Assembly (NCBI RefSeq): GCF_900187365.1
Contig: NZ_FYDG01000001.1
Span: 558,001 to 622,000 of the forward strand
Reading direction: 5' to 3'
Length of the DNA: 64,000 nt
Source of the DNA: Rhodoblastus acidophilus
GTDB taxonomy: Bacteria > Pseudomonadota > Alphaproteobacteria > Rhizobiales > Beijerinckiaceae
Positions 56,901-64,000 of this stretch are shown here, piece after piece. The translations under genes and the position numbers were made by a program. Within the stretch, counting starts at the first letter, position 1. The number at the start of each line of letters is the position of its first letter. The notes under the pieces were generated by a model that was given only the letters and a program-made list of their open reading frames with translations, did not search any database and was not told the origin of the DNA.

Positions 56901-57573
56901 CGGAATCCTGATGCAGATCGACCAGGGCCGGCGTGGAATTGACGAAGACTTTTTCAACGGCGGCGACAATGTCGCCGTGCGGCTCGTCGCTCGGGTCGAA
57001 ATAGGATTGGCCGGCGGCGTCGACGATTTCGACCGCGACGAAATTGAAGTCCGCGCCGCGCCGCGACAGCGTCTTCTGGAGCGCCGCCATGTCGAGGCCG
57101 CGCATGTCCAGGTCGACAAGATCGCCATGAGAGACGACGCTCGCCGCCAAAGCCACCGCATTGGCCTCCTGCGCCCGCAACCACCGGCCGAGATCGCCCG
57201 CCTTCAACTGCGCGATGGCCCGGACCTGGTCCAGCCCCCTCGCCTCCATGGCGTGAATCATGTTCTCGAACACCAGCCAGCCCGCGCCGGCGATCCCCAG
57301 CGACAGGACGGACGCGACGGTGAGCGCCAGGGCGGTCGCGCGCGGCCCTCGCGCACCCGCCGCCGCCCGCGTCTCCCGCCGCTCCAGCCGTTGCAGCAGA
57401 ACGAACAGCAGGACCGCCGTCACCGCGATGAAGGCGAAGCCCTTGGCGCTTTGCAGATCGACGAACGTGTCGTGATCGACGACAGAAGCCAGGAAGCGGT
57501 CGGACAGCACTTTGTAAACCACGCCGCCCCCGGCGTAGATCAGGCTGGCCTTGAGCGCGAGACCGCCGGTCAT
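53908..57573 (-). CDS. Membrane-bound multi-PAS GGDEF-EAL protein
   Basis: 1221-residue c-di-GMP turnover protein. ATG 57573 is preferred to an in-frame TTG at 57624. Hydrophobic segments near residues 5-20, 48-62 and 90-112 precede a periplasmic sensor domain of about 250 residues, closed by another helix at about 365-385 (LSATLAVVAVWVIAGFAL). Three PAS domains follow (about 400-780), then GGDEF (motif at 863-867, preceded by the RPQD inhibitory site) and EAL (motif at 997-999, with ITESAL, DDFGAGHSS and AEGVETEEQ). Both catalytic motif sets are intact. It is the last gene of a probable three-gene operon with the chemoreceptor and a small membrane protein. Confidence 0.9.
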   Translation of the reverse strand: MTGGLALKASLIYAGGGVVYKVLSDRFLASVVDHDTFVDLQSAKGFAFIAVTAVLLFVLLQRLERRETRAAAGARGPRATALALTVASVLSLGIAGAGWLVFENMIHAMEARGLDQVRAIAQLKAGDLGRWLRAQEANAVALAASVVSHGDLVDLDMRGLDMAALQKTLSRRGADFNFVAVEIVDAAGQSYFDPSDEPHGDIVAAVEKVFVNSTPALVDLHQDSGVVGPRFGFIAPLPPGASTGSRRLALYAELAASDHLFPIVQAWPLPSATGSAFLARRDGGDVLFLSGLPRQPDAALRLRLDAAASEAPVAHFMRGEAEAMRGVDPMGTPVFAAGARTPGAGWELVASLDESEVLADKSHYARVVGLSATLAVVAVWVIAGFALQGQQLSRARAERQMQRRFQVTFEQAAVGLIHGALDGGIVRINQRAAEIFGYPRDELLAYNIRSLAAPECQAELRDNLAALRSGAQREYFAERRYRRKDGSWFDAAVSASLAPGDDGEPDYLMIVIKDITQRKAMQVALAQSEERFRMALESAREGVWEWRPDTDKAYFSPGWKAMLGYADDEIESSATAWRRVVEDKGLELFRLQFREILSGERKSFEFETRMRHRDGRWIDILSRGLPAFDASGRLERVVGADTDITQRREHEADARLARAVFVSTHEGVVVTDAARNIIMVNPAFEEITGYSEAEVRGQNPRKLKSDRHDAEFYRSVWRAIDETGVWRGEIWNRRKDGTDYPEWLTISVVRDAAGAITHYVGLFTDISRIKESEERLKFLAHHDPLTTLPNRTLLSLRLAQAVARARRRAGREAAMGAVLVLDLDRFKTVNDSLGHLAGDRLLTLIADRLKRQLRPQDTLARLGGDEFVAVLEDLRDAGEAAAIGQRLIAATAAPFALGQEREACVGLSVGVALFPGDAQDDPGAEADELIQRADSALYLVKRSGGGALCFYSEAVTVQASARLDMEAGLRRGLERGEFVLQYQPLVSLKDRAIVGVEALVRWRSPQGLIPPDQFIPLAEQTGLIVPLGEWVLREACGRMKSWLDAGADLRLLAVNLSPVQLSRVNMQERLAAILAETGLPPQKLEVEITESALADPHGEIEAKLRALKELGVRLAIDDFGAGHSSLFHLKRFPIDKLKLDRAFVEDIPRDPASMEISVAIIRLAHSLKVTALAEGVETEEQADFLAASGCALAQGYLFAKPLWEAELLERLGLGDEVRAAG

Positions 57574-57659
57574 GCGCGACGCCCGCCCGCTGGTGTCGTG
57601 ATCGTCAGGACCGGCGACGCGCAATTGGCCTCTCCCACGGATTCAGGGCCCTTCCGAAA

Positions 57660-59114
57660 TCAACCGGCCAACTGGCGCAGGAAGGAATCGACCGATCGGG
57701 CGAGACCGTCGGTCGCCTTCTCGGCCTGAACCGCCGTCTCGACCACGCTGCGCGTGCTGTGATCGGCCGAGCGCGTCTGCTCGCTGGCGCGGCGCGACAG
57801 ATCCGAGACGTGACGCGTGGCGCTGGCGACGTGGGAGATGTTGGCGGCGATCTCGTTGGTCGCGACGCGCTGCTGCTCGATCGACGTGACGATGCCGCCG
57901 GCGCACTGGCTGGCCTCGTCGATGCGGCGGGCGATGTCCTCCATGGCGCCGACGGTCGAGCGCGTCGAGGCGTTGATGGCGGCGATGCGCTGGGCGATGT
58001 CCTCGGTGGCCTTGCCGGTCTGGTCGGCGAGCACCTTGACCTCGTTGGCGACGACGGCGAAGCCCTTGCCCATCTCACCGGCGCGCGCCGCCTCGATGGT
58101 GGCGTTCAAGGCCAGCAGGTTGGTCTGGCCGGCGATGCTCTGAATGATCGCCACCACTTCGGAAATGCGGTTGGCCTGATCGGTCAATTTCTCGACGTCG
58201 CCCTGGGCGTTGGCGGCGGCGCCGTTGACCTTGTCGATGATCGACTTCATGCCGCCGATCTGGCTCTGAATTTCCGCCACCGAATGCGACAATTGCTCGC
58301 TCGCCGCCGCCACGGCGCCGACCGCGCCGGAGGATTGCGACGAGGACTCGGCCGCCTGTTCGGCGTCGCGCGAGGCCGAGGCCGCCACCGACGTCAGCGA
58401 CTGGCTGGTCTGGGTCATCTGCCGGGACTGGGCGCGCAAGCCCTCGATCAGCCGGCCGACCTCGGACTGAAAGGCGGCGACGGAGCGCTGGAGTTCGCCG
58501 CGGCGGCGGCTTTCCCCCTCCGCGCGCCGCCCCTCGGCCGCGGCGCGGTCCTCGGCGGAGCGGCCCTCGTCCTCCGCCCTCGTCCGCAGCGCGTCGGCGT
58601 CCGCGAAGGCCGCGCGCAGGCGCCCCGCCAGCCAGCACAAAGCGACGGTTTGGGCCACCAGAATGACCGCGTGAATCAGCACGCGCGGCAGATCCGAGCC
58701 GGTTTCGGGAAACGCCGCCCAGGGCAGCGCGAAGTTCAGGATGACATGATGCAGCGCCACCACGGTCGCGTTGGCGATCATCGCCCGTTCGTCCACCCAG
58801 CCGGCGGTGAGGGCGAGGGCGGCGAAGAACATCATGTGCATGTCGATCTGGAAGGCGTGGCCGGAGGTGGCGTAAACCAGCATGGCCACCTCGACCGCCA
58901 GCGCGGCGGAGGTCACGATGCGGGTCGCCGGGCCGATCCGGTCGGCCAGCGCCATGGCGCCCGCCCCGCCCGCGACGGCGACGGCGGCGAGCGCCAGCAG
59001 CCAGCCGCCGTCCAGCCGCGTCAGCCCGACGATCGCGACCAGCGCCGCCAACAGCGCGATCACGCCGACAATGGCCGGCGCCAAGCCATGACGCAGGCGA
59101 TCAATATTATTCAT
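57660..59114 (-). CDS. Chemoreceptor with six-helix membrane sensor carrying conserved-looking histidines
   Basis: 484-residue methyl-accepting-type protein. Instead of a periplasmic domain, residues about 10-175 form some six hydrophobic segments. Within them lie [20 protein letters not shown] and [17 protein letters not shown], with histidines placed near the membrane face; I recall the same pattern in other receptor and cyclase proteins, where metal or heme binding has been suspected. A charged coiled coil ([27 protein letters not shown]) links to the signalling domain with hairpin tip [33 protein letters not shown]. No HAMP is evident. ATG 59114 has AGGGGAC upstream. Placed between a small membrane protein and a GGDEF-EAL gene. 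Confidence 0.88.
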   Translation of the reverse strand: MNNIDRLRHGLAPAIVGVIALLAALVAIVGLTRLDGGWLLALAAVAVAGGAGAMALADRIGPATRIVTSAALAVEVAMLVYATSGHAFQIDMHMMFFAALALTAGWVDERAMIANATVVALHHVILNFALPWAAFPETGSDLPRVLIHAVILVAQTVALCWLAGRLRAAFADADALRTRAEDEGRSAEDRAAAEGRRAEGESRRRGELQRSVAAFQSEVGRLIEGLRAQSRQMTQTSQSLTSVAASASRDAEQAAESSSQSSGAVGAVAAASEQLSHSVAEIQSQIGGMKSIIDKVNGAAANAQGDVEKLTDQANRISEVVAIIQSIAGQTNLLALNATIEAARAGEMGKGFAVVANEVKVLADQTGKATEDIAQRIAAINASTRSTVGAMEDIARRIDEASQCAGGIVTSIEQQRVATNEIAANISHVASATRHVSDLSRRASEQTRSADHSTRSVVETAVQAEKATDGLARSVDSFLRQLAG

Positions 59115-59153
59115 GACGTCCCCTCAATTCGCCTTTCGGCGGGATTCCGAACT

Positions 59154-59468
59154 TCAGGAGGCGCAGCCTTGCAAGGCCTTGCCGTCCAGCACCAGAAGGG
59201 CGCCATGCGCGTAGAGCCGGACCACGAAATCCGGCGCCTCGCCGCGCGCGAGCATGGCGCCCGCTATTCCCTCACGCAGGACAACACCTTGAGCTTGCGC
59301 GACGATGACCGCCACGCTCAAGCCAAAAGGACGCGGAACCACGATGACCGACCGCGCGCCCGGCGGCGGCAAAAACGCAAGACCGAACAAAACCAAACCC
59401 ATCAGGATCAGGTTGAAGCCGAGCAGCAGCCCGACCCGGTTCTGCCTCGCCTGCGGCAGGCTATGCAT
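59154..59468 (-). CDS. Small membrane-anchored hypothetical protein
   Basis: 104 residues, no named family. ATG 59468 is preceded by GGGAGA six bases upstream, supporting translation. One hydrophobic segment (about 13-34, VGLLLGFNLILMGLVLFGLAFL) is followed by a small exported or periplasmic domain, RSVIVVPRPFGLSVAVIVAQAQGVVLREG, GEAPDFVVRLYAHGALLVLDGKALQGC. The second half resembles small proteins I have seen in other alphaproteobacteria, without function. It ends 39 bp before the chemoreceptor start, so joint transcription is likely. Confidence 0.68.
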   Translation of the reverse strand: MHSLPQARQNRVGLLLGFNLILMGLVLFGLAFLPPPGARSVIVVPRPFGLSVAVIVAQAQGVVLREGIAGAMLARGEAPDFVVRLYAHGALLVLDGKALQGCAS

Positions 59469-59634
59469 CGGCGATCTCCCGTCAGTGCGCGGCGGCGGGC
59501 CTCATGCGAATTCACTTCGCTTTTCATAGCCGAACGGCATTAACAAGCTGTCACTGCTCTATAAATACAATCGTTTGCAAGATTTTTGTAAGAGAAGCTT
59601 ACATCTTTACGCACGTCATTACTTGACGCAACGC

Positions 59635-60258
59635 TCACAAGACTTCCCGCGTGAGGGCGCGCAGCAGCATGGCGATATGCGCCTCGATCAGACCGGAGGC
59701 GTCGAGTTTTTCGATCGGATCGAACACATGCAGCCAGACCGCGGCGACCAGCGCCGGCGCGAAGGCCAGCTGCGGAAAACGCTCGGGCTCGTCGTGGACG
59801 AATTCGCCGGAGGCGCGGCCCTTGGCGATAATGGCGCGGATCAGGGCCGAGCCGCGCGAAATCACCTCGCGGTGATGGAAGCGGGCGAGCGCGGGAAAGC
59901 GGGCGCCTTCGGAAAACACCAGGTGCATCACGCGGCGGCGGTCGGGGTCGGCCGCCGCCTGCGTCATGAACGCGCCGAAGTCGCGCAGCAGGTCGCTGGC
60001 CGAGGCGGGCGAGGCGGCGACGCGTTTTTCAAGCGCCTCGAGCGGCGCGCTGATGGTCGAGGCGACCAGCGCTTCGAGCAGGCGCTCCTTAGACTCGAAA
60101 TAGAGATAGATCGTGCCTTTGGCGACCCCCGCCTGCGCCGCGATATCGTCCAGCCGCGCGGCGTCGAAGCCGGCCTGCGAGAACTGGTCGAGCGCGGCCG
60201 CCAGAATGGCCTTGACGCGGTCTTCCCGCGCCTGCGGCGTGCGCGCCTGCTTGCCCAT
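59635..60258 (-). CDS. TetR-family transcriptional regulator
   Basis: 207 residues. The N-terminal helix-turn-helix is canonical: RVKAILAAALDQFSQAGFDAARLDDIAAQAGVAKGTIYLYFESKERLLEALV. The ligand-binding region contains a TetR_C-type stretch, RRRVMHLVFSEGARFPALARFHHREVI, similar to AcrR-like regulators of envelope or efflux genes. ATG 60258 follows GGGGG. A perfect palindrome lies 13 bp upstream of the start (60272-60291), so autoregulation is likely, with possible control of the divergent CBS-BON gene. No efflux pump is adjacent, and the inducer is unknown. Confidence 0.9.
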   Translation of the reverse strand: MGKQARTPQAREDRVKAILAAALDQFSQAGFDAARLDDIAAQAGVAKGTIYLYFESKERLLEALVASTISAPLEALEKRVAASPASASDLLRDFGAFMTQAAADPDRRRVMHLVFSEGARFPALARFHHREVISRGSALIRAIIAKGRASGEFVHDEPERFPQLAFAPALVAAVWLHVFDPIEKLDASGLIEAHIAMLLRALTREVL

Positions 60259-60271
60259 GCGACCCCCGAAA

Positions 60272-60291
60272 AAATGACCGAAAGGTCATTT
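60272..60291. promoter_or_regulatory. Palindromic operator for the TetR-type regulator
   Basis: AAATGACC (60272-60279), GAAA spacer, GGTCATTT (60284-60291): a perfect 8-bp inverted repeat in the tetR/CBS-BON spacer. Size and symmetry suit a TetR dimer. It sits between both start codons, so it could repress both directions. Confidence 0.75.
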
Positions 60292-60396
60292 ATCATTCCG
60301 ATGCGAAATGCAAGCCTTGATCCGCGTCAACGATTCGCCAGAAAAGATGTATACTCTATTGACAGGTGGATCTCGCGCCGCTGCGGGGAGGCAGGC

Positions 60397-61107
60397 ATGA
60401 AAGCGTCGGACATCATGACCCGGGACGTCAAGACAGTGACCCCCGACGCGACGATCGAGGAGGCGGTGAACCTGCTGCTGTCGATCCGGGCCTCCGGACT
60501 TCCGGTGGTGGACGACAATGGCCGTCTGGTCGGAATCGTCAGCGAGACGGATTTCCTGCACCGCGTCGAGATCGGCACCGCCAAGCGCCGCCCCCGCCTG
60601 ATCGAATTCCTGCTCGGCCCCGGCGAGGTCGCCGAAGCCTATGTGATGAGCCACAGCCGCAAGGTCGGCGACGTCATGACCCGCGACGTGGTCACCGTGG
60701 CCGCCAACGCCTCGCTCAACGAGATCGTCGCCGTGATGGAGAAGCGCAAGGTCAAGCGCGTTCCCGTCGTGACCGGCGACGAACTGGTCGGGCTCGTCAC
60801 CCGCTCCGACGTGTTGCGCGCCTTCACCGCCGCGCGTCCGAGCGCGCCCGCGCCGCTCGACGACCAGGCCATTCTCGACCGGCTGATGGCGGAACTGAAC
60901 GCGCAGGGCTTCGCCTCGCCGCGCGCGCTCGACGTCACCGTGGATCGCGGCGTGGTGACGCTGACCGGCGAGATTTTCGACGAACGCCAGCGCCCGGCCC
61001 TGACCGTGGCGGCGGAGAACATTCCCGGCGTCACCAAGGTGATCGACCATCTCGTGTGGATCGAACCGTTTTCCGGCATGACGCTCGACAAGACCGGCAT
61101 GATTTGA
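60397..61107 (+). CDS. Tandem CBS-domain protein with C-terminal BON domain
   Basis: 236-residue cytoplasmic protein. CBS1 at about 1-60 (MKASDIMTRDVKTVTPDATIEEAVNLLL, SGLPVVDDNGRLVGIVSETDFL) and CBS2 at about 88-145 (KVGDVMTRDVVTVAANASLNEIVAVM, KVKRVPVVTGDELVGLVTRSDVL) form a Bateman pair that binds adenosine nucleotides. A BON domain follows (about 155-222: VTVDRGVVTLTGEIFDERQRPALTVAAENIPGVTKVIDHLVW), usually linked to membrane or phospholipid contact. ATG 60397 is preceded by GGGGAGG. Divergent from the TetR gene and perhaps under its control. A stress- or energy-sensing role is typical of the family. Confidence 0.9.
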   Translation: MKASDIMTRDVKTVTPDATIEEAVNLLLSIRASGLPVVDDNGRLVGIVSETDFLHRVEIGTAKRRPRLIEFLLGPGEVAEAYVMSHSRKVGDVMTRDVVTVAANASLNEIVAVMEKRKVKRVPVVTGDELVGLVTRSDVLRAFTAARPSAPAPLDDQAILDRLMAELNAQGFASPRALDVTVDRGVVTLTGEIFDERQRPALTVAAENIPGVTKVIDHLVWIEPFSGMTLDKTGMI

Positions 61108-61115
61108 GGGGCCGC

Positions 61116-61139
61116 CCCTCTTTCCGAACGGAAAGAGGG
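61116..61139. terminator. Hairpin between CBS-BON gene and KAP-like gene
   Basis: CCCTCTTTCC (61116-61125), GAAC loop, GGAAAGAGGG (61130-61139): a perfect 10-bp stem starting 8 bp after the CBS-BON stop, between convergent genes. There is no T run, so it is terminator-like only. Confidence 0.5.
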
Positions 61140-61158
61140 CGTCGCCGTTGCGAGGGCC

Positions 61159-62952
61159 TCAGCCGGCCAGCGCGCCCGCCAGAGCCGCCGCGCGCTTCAA
61201 CGCGGCCGAACTGATCGGCCCCGCGATCTGCTGAGCCATGGCGAAGGTTTCGGCGCGATGCGGCCCAAGGCCCTGCGACGCCGCATGCAGCGCCTCGTGA
61301 TGGCCGCCAATCTTTTGCGCCAGGCATAGCGCCAGCGCCGGACCGAGATCGGCCTCCCCGCCCGGCGCGGGCCGCAGGAACAGATAGAAGTTGCGCAGCC
61401 GCTTTTTCGCGCGCGGCGTGTCGCCGGCCACCGGCGTCAGCGCGTCGAGCAGACGCGACTCCGCCGCCGACAGCGGCGCGTCGAGCGTCGCGAGCGCCGG
61501 CGTCTCGCCGGCGAAATCCAGCCGCATCGGCACTTGCAGCAACCGCAGCTGCGCCCGCCCGCCGCAGAGCGAGGGATCGACCGCAAACAGCGCCACAAAG
61601 CCCGGCCGCGCCAGCAAGGCGGCGATGCTCTCCAGCGCCGCGTCGGTCTCGACGCCGTCGACCATCACCGTGAGGCGGGCGTTCTTCGCCTTGAGCGCGG
61701 CCGAAAGCGCGTCGAGAAAGCCGAGCGCCTGGTCACGCCGCTGGCGCTGGGCGTCCGCCGCCAGGAAGCCGGCCGGATTCTTGAGGGCGCCGGCGCCTTC
61801 GGCGCGGCGCTCGGCGTCGCGCGCCGCCTGCGCCTCGACCGCGACGCGCGCCGTCAGCCGCTCGACCACGCTCCCCTGCTCGACCACGGCTTCGTCGGCC
61901 TCGCGCGCCCGCGCGGCGACTTCCTCGTCGAGCAGCCGCGCGGCGCGCAGCAGCGGCGCGAAAAAGCTGTAGGCGCGCCAGAGGTTGAGGCCGACGCAGA
62001 CCAGCGCCAGCAGCAGGGCGAGCGTGGCGCCGCTGTCGAGCGCGCCGAGCCGGCTGCGCAGAATGTCGGCGGTTTGCGCCCCCGCCTCATGCGCGTGCGA
62101 CAGCCAGTCGAGCCATTCGGCCCGGTGGCGCGACGCCCAGTCGAGCCCCTGGGAGAGGAAATAGAGCAGCGCCGCATAGACCAGCAGCCGGCTCTGGCCG
62201 CGATAGGCGTAAACCGCGCGCCAGCCGGCGAACCAGCGCGACGCGCCGGAATGGGCCGCGAGGTCGCGGGTCAGATCCTTGAAGGTCAGCAGGGGATCGC
62301 CAGTAAGGCCGAAGCCGCGCATCCGCTCCGCGAAGCCGCCGCGCATCCTCCGGGCGAAATGATCGACGCGCGAGCCGGGCGATTCGTAAAGCAGGGTCTC
62401 CGACAGAGCGGCGCGCCGCGCTTGCAGGTCGGACAGCGCCTGCCGCTCGGTCAGCAGCTTCTTGCGCATCAGATCGAGCCGATCCTGCGACTCGCGCGCC
62501 GCCGCGCCGGCGTCGGCGGCGGAATCCGCCTCGCGCGCCGCCGCGCCGACCAGTTCTCCCTGCGTCGGCGCCAAAGCCCGGTAAAGCCCGGCCGCCAGCG
62601 CGCGCTCCGGCTCCACCGCGAGATCGGCCGCCTCGAACCGCGCCACCGCGCCCGATCCCAGCCGCGCCGCGATCCAGCCGAGGGCGCTGCTCTTGCCGCC
62701 CCCCGCCGGCGCCGCCAGGGCGAGCGCGAACGGCGTGGGCGCGACCTGGGCGAGATCGGCGAAACGGGCCAGCAGCGCCGGCTGCGGCGGCGCGTAGGCC
62801 TCCGGCGGCAGGGGCGAATCGCTCACGAAGGCGGTGGAGACGGCCACGGCGGGCGCCGGCGCGGGCGCCGCGGGCGCAGCCGGAGCGGGTTTGGGCGCGG
62901 GAAAGCGCGAAATGGGCGGGTCGGAAAGGAAATCTCTCTCGAAATCGGTCAC
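61159..62952 (-). CDS. KAP-like membrane P-loop NTPase with altered Walker B
   Basis: 597 residues; GTG 62952 has GGAG upstream. A Pro/Ala-rich head (residues 15-60) leads to a Walker A motif APAGGGKSS (81-89, lysine 87). Two membrane helices follow, LLVYAALLYFLSQGLDW and ATLALLLALVCVGLNLW, separated by a short loop, as in KAP NTPases where a membrane hairpin is inserted into the P-loop domain. The Walker B-like strand reads LTVMVDGVETD, with glycine where KAP proteins usually carry a second aspartate, and is followed by LARPGFVALFAVDPSL, which matches the KAP layout. A coiled-coil stretch lies at about 350-400. Some KAP proteins act in defence, others are housekeeping; function here is open. 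Confidence 0.62.
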   Translation of the reverse strand: MTDFERDFLSDPPISRFPAPKPAPAAPAAPAPAPAVAVSTAFVSDSPLPPEAYAPPQPALLARFADLAQVAPTPFALALAAPAGGGKSSALGWIAARLGSGAVARFEAADLAVEPERALAAGLYRALAPTQGELVGAAAREADSAADAGAAARESQDRLDLMRKKLLTERQALSDLQARRAALSETLLYESPGSRVDHFARRMRGGFAERMRGFGLTGDPLLTFKDLTRDLAAHSGASRWFAGWRAVYAYRGQSRLLVYAALLYFLSQGLDWASRHRAEWLDWLSHAHEAGAQTADILRSRLGALDSGATLALLLALVCVGLNLWRAYSFFAPLLRAARLLDEEVAARAREADEAVVEQGSVVERLTARVAVEAQAARDAERRAEGAGALKNPAGFLAADAQRQRRDQALGFLDALSAALKAKNARLTVMVDGVETDAALESIAALLARPGFVALFAVDPSLCGGRAQLRLLQVPMRLDFAGETPALATLDAPLSAAESRLLDALTPVAGDTPRAKKRLRNFYLFLRPAPGGEADLGPALALCLAQKIGGHHEALHAASQGLGPHRAETFAMAQQIAGPISSAALKRAAALAGALAG

Positions 62953-63132
62953 GTCAGGCTCCGGCTGGCGAGCTTTATGTGTTCTCCTTAACGCAAAGCG
63001 CGGCGCGAAATAAGGCGCCGATCGGGGATATCCAAAAGCGACGGCGGCGAATTCCGCATTTGCGTCGGGCTGGAGCCGCCGCTACAAGATCGCGAAAGCT
63101 TATACCGGGACAACCGGCCACAGGGATCGAAC

Positions 63133-64000
63133 ATGGCGCGTCAATTCATTTATCACATGCAGGGACTCACCAAGACCTGGCCGGGCGGCAAGAAGGTGTT
63201 GGAAAACGTCCATCTTTCTTTCTATCCCGACGCCAAGATCGGCGTGCTCGGCGTCAACGGCGCGGGTAAATCGACGCTGCTCAAGATCATGGCCGGCATC
63301 GACAAGGATTTCAACGGCGAAGGTTTCGTCGCCGAGGGCGCGCGCGTCGGCTACCTGCCGCAGGAGCCCAAGCTCGACGAGACCCTCGACGTGCGCGGCA
63401 ATGTGATGCTCGGCGTCAAGGAAAAGAAGGACATTCTCGACCGCTACAACGAACTCGCCATGAATTATTCGGACGAGACGGCGGACGAGATGACCCGGCT
63501 GCAAGACGAGATCGAGGCGAAGAACCTCTGGGATCTCGACAGCCAGGTCGATCAGGCGATGGAGGCCCTGGGCTGCCCGCCGGACGACTGGGCCGTGGAA
63601 AAGCTCTCGGGCGGCGAGAGGCGCCGCGTGGCGCTGTGCAAGCTGCTGCTGGAGCAGCCGGAACTGCTGCTGCTGGATGAGCCGACCAACCATCTCGACG
63701 CCGAGACGGTGAACTGGCTGGAAGGCCATTTGCGCGAGTACCCGGGCGCGATCCTGATCGTCACCCACGACCGCTACTTCCTCGACAATGTCACCAGCTG
63801 GATTCTCGAGCTGGATCGCGGCCGGGGTATTCCCTACGAGGGCAATTATTCGTCCTGGCTGGTGCAGAAGCAGAAGCGCCTCGCCCAGGAAGGCCGCGAG
63901 GACGAAGCGCGCCAGCGCGCCATCGAGGCGGAAAGCTCCTGGATCTCGTCCAGCCCCAAGGCGCGTCAGGCCAAGTCCAAGGCGCGTATCCAGCGTTACG
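63133..64000 (+). CDS. ettA: Energy-dependent translational throttle EttA (ABC-F), 3' end outside window
   Basis: First 289 codons of an ABC-F ATPase usually near 550 residues; the frame is still open at the window end. ABC-F proteins bind the ribosomal E site; EttA restrains translation when ATP is low. The opening [30 protein letters not shown], Walker [10 protein letters not shown], the EttA-type DKDFNGEG and [10 protein letters not shown] segments, signature [42 protein letters not shown] and [10 protein letters not shown] identify EttA rather than Uup or YheS. The interdomain linker begins near residue 245. AGGGA lies upstream of ATG 63133. Divergent from the KAP-like gene. Confidence 0.94.
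   Translation, partial: MARQFIYHMQGLTKTWPGGKKVLENVHLSFYPDAKIGVLGVNGAGKSTLLKIMAGIDKDFNGEGFVAEGARVGYLPQEPKLDETLDVRGNVMLGVKEKKDILDRYNELAMNYSDETADEMTRLQDEIEAKNLWDLDSQVDQAMEALGCPPDDWAVEKLSGGERRRVALCKLLLEQPELLLLDEPTNHLDAETVNWLEGHLREYPGAILIVTHDRYFLDNVTSWILELDRGRGIPYEGNYSSWLVQKQKRLAQEGREDEARQRAIEAESSWISSSPKARQAKSKARIQRY

Overview
ORGANISM. The window is GC-rich, densely coded DNA of chromosomal character. Gene content points to an alphaproteobacterium of the Hyphomicrobiales (Rhizobiales) type. The pointers are a nifR3/dusB-ntrB-ntrC cluster, a fused ispDF, a recG-sdhE-mfd neighbourhood, an ExoR-type Sel1 protein, a MOFRL-type glycerate 2-kinase and a sulfide:quinone oxidoreductase. The last two would fit a methylotrophic or phototrophic Beijerinckiaceae/Methylocystaceae-like lineage, but genus cannot be set from this sequence. 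I found no rRNA, tRNA, CRISPR array, prophage or intact insertion sequence.  LAYOUT. 0-2.1 kb: 3' part of valS. 2.1-7 kb: a decayed receiver-domain remnant, a membrane PAS histidine kinase and a GGDEF-EAL protein. 7-10.4 kb: exoR-like gene, MipA/OmpV outer-membrane protein, yidD and a membrane-anchored protein of unknown function. 10.5-13.3 kb: TldD/PmbA metalloprotease pair. 13.3-17.8 kb: sulfide:quinone oxidoreductase, exported DsbA-like thioredoxin, glycerate kinase and AbrB-type membrane protein. 17.8-21.7 kb: ligA, IscU-like protein and a DUF2778 L,D-transpeptidase-like protein. 22.2-25.7 kb: NitT/TauT-type ABC importer and a J-domain protein. 25.9-32.7 kb: recG, Hsp20 (opposite strand), sdhE and mfd. 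32.8-38.2 kb: an exported repeat protein coupled to a DUF3142 protein, a Kef-type antiporter and a NUDIX protein. 38.2-43.7 kb: pncC and ispDF, divergent from dusB-ntrB-ntrC. 43.8-45.9 kb: glycosyltransferase-like gene and a serine-rich internally repeated protein. 46.2-61.1 kb: a signalling-rich block with an EnvZ/OmpR-type pair, two chemoreceptors, a hybrid kinase, a second GGDEF-EAL protein, a hexapeptide acetyltransferase, a TetR regulator with its palindromic operator, and a CBS-BON protein. 61.1-64 kb: a KAP-like membrane P-loop protein and the 5' part of ettA.  HOW THE GENES WORK TOGETHER. Several sets are translationally coupled by overlapping stop and start codons: tldD/pmbA, ABC ATPase/permease, TPR-like/DUF3142, dusB/ntrB and the OmpR/EnvZ-type pair. 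Signal transduction and cyclic-di-GMP turnover dominate the accessory content. The best candidates for undescribed biology are the serine-rich six-repeat protein with its co-oriented glycosyltransferase-like neighbour, the coupled exported pair at 32.8-35.6 kb, the histidine-bearing six-helix chemoreceptor with its small membrane partner, and the KAP-like protein with an eroded Walker B motif.
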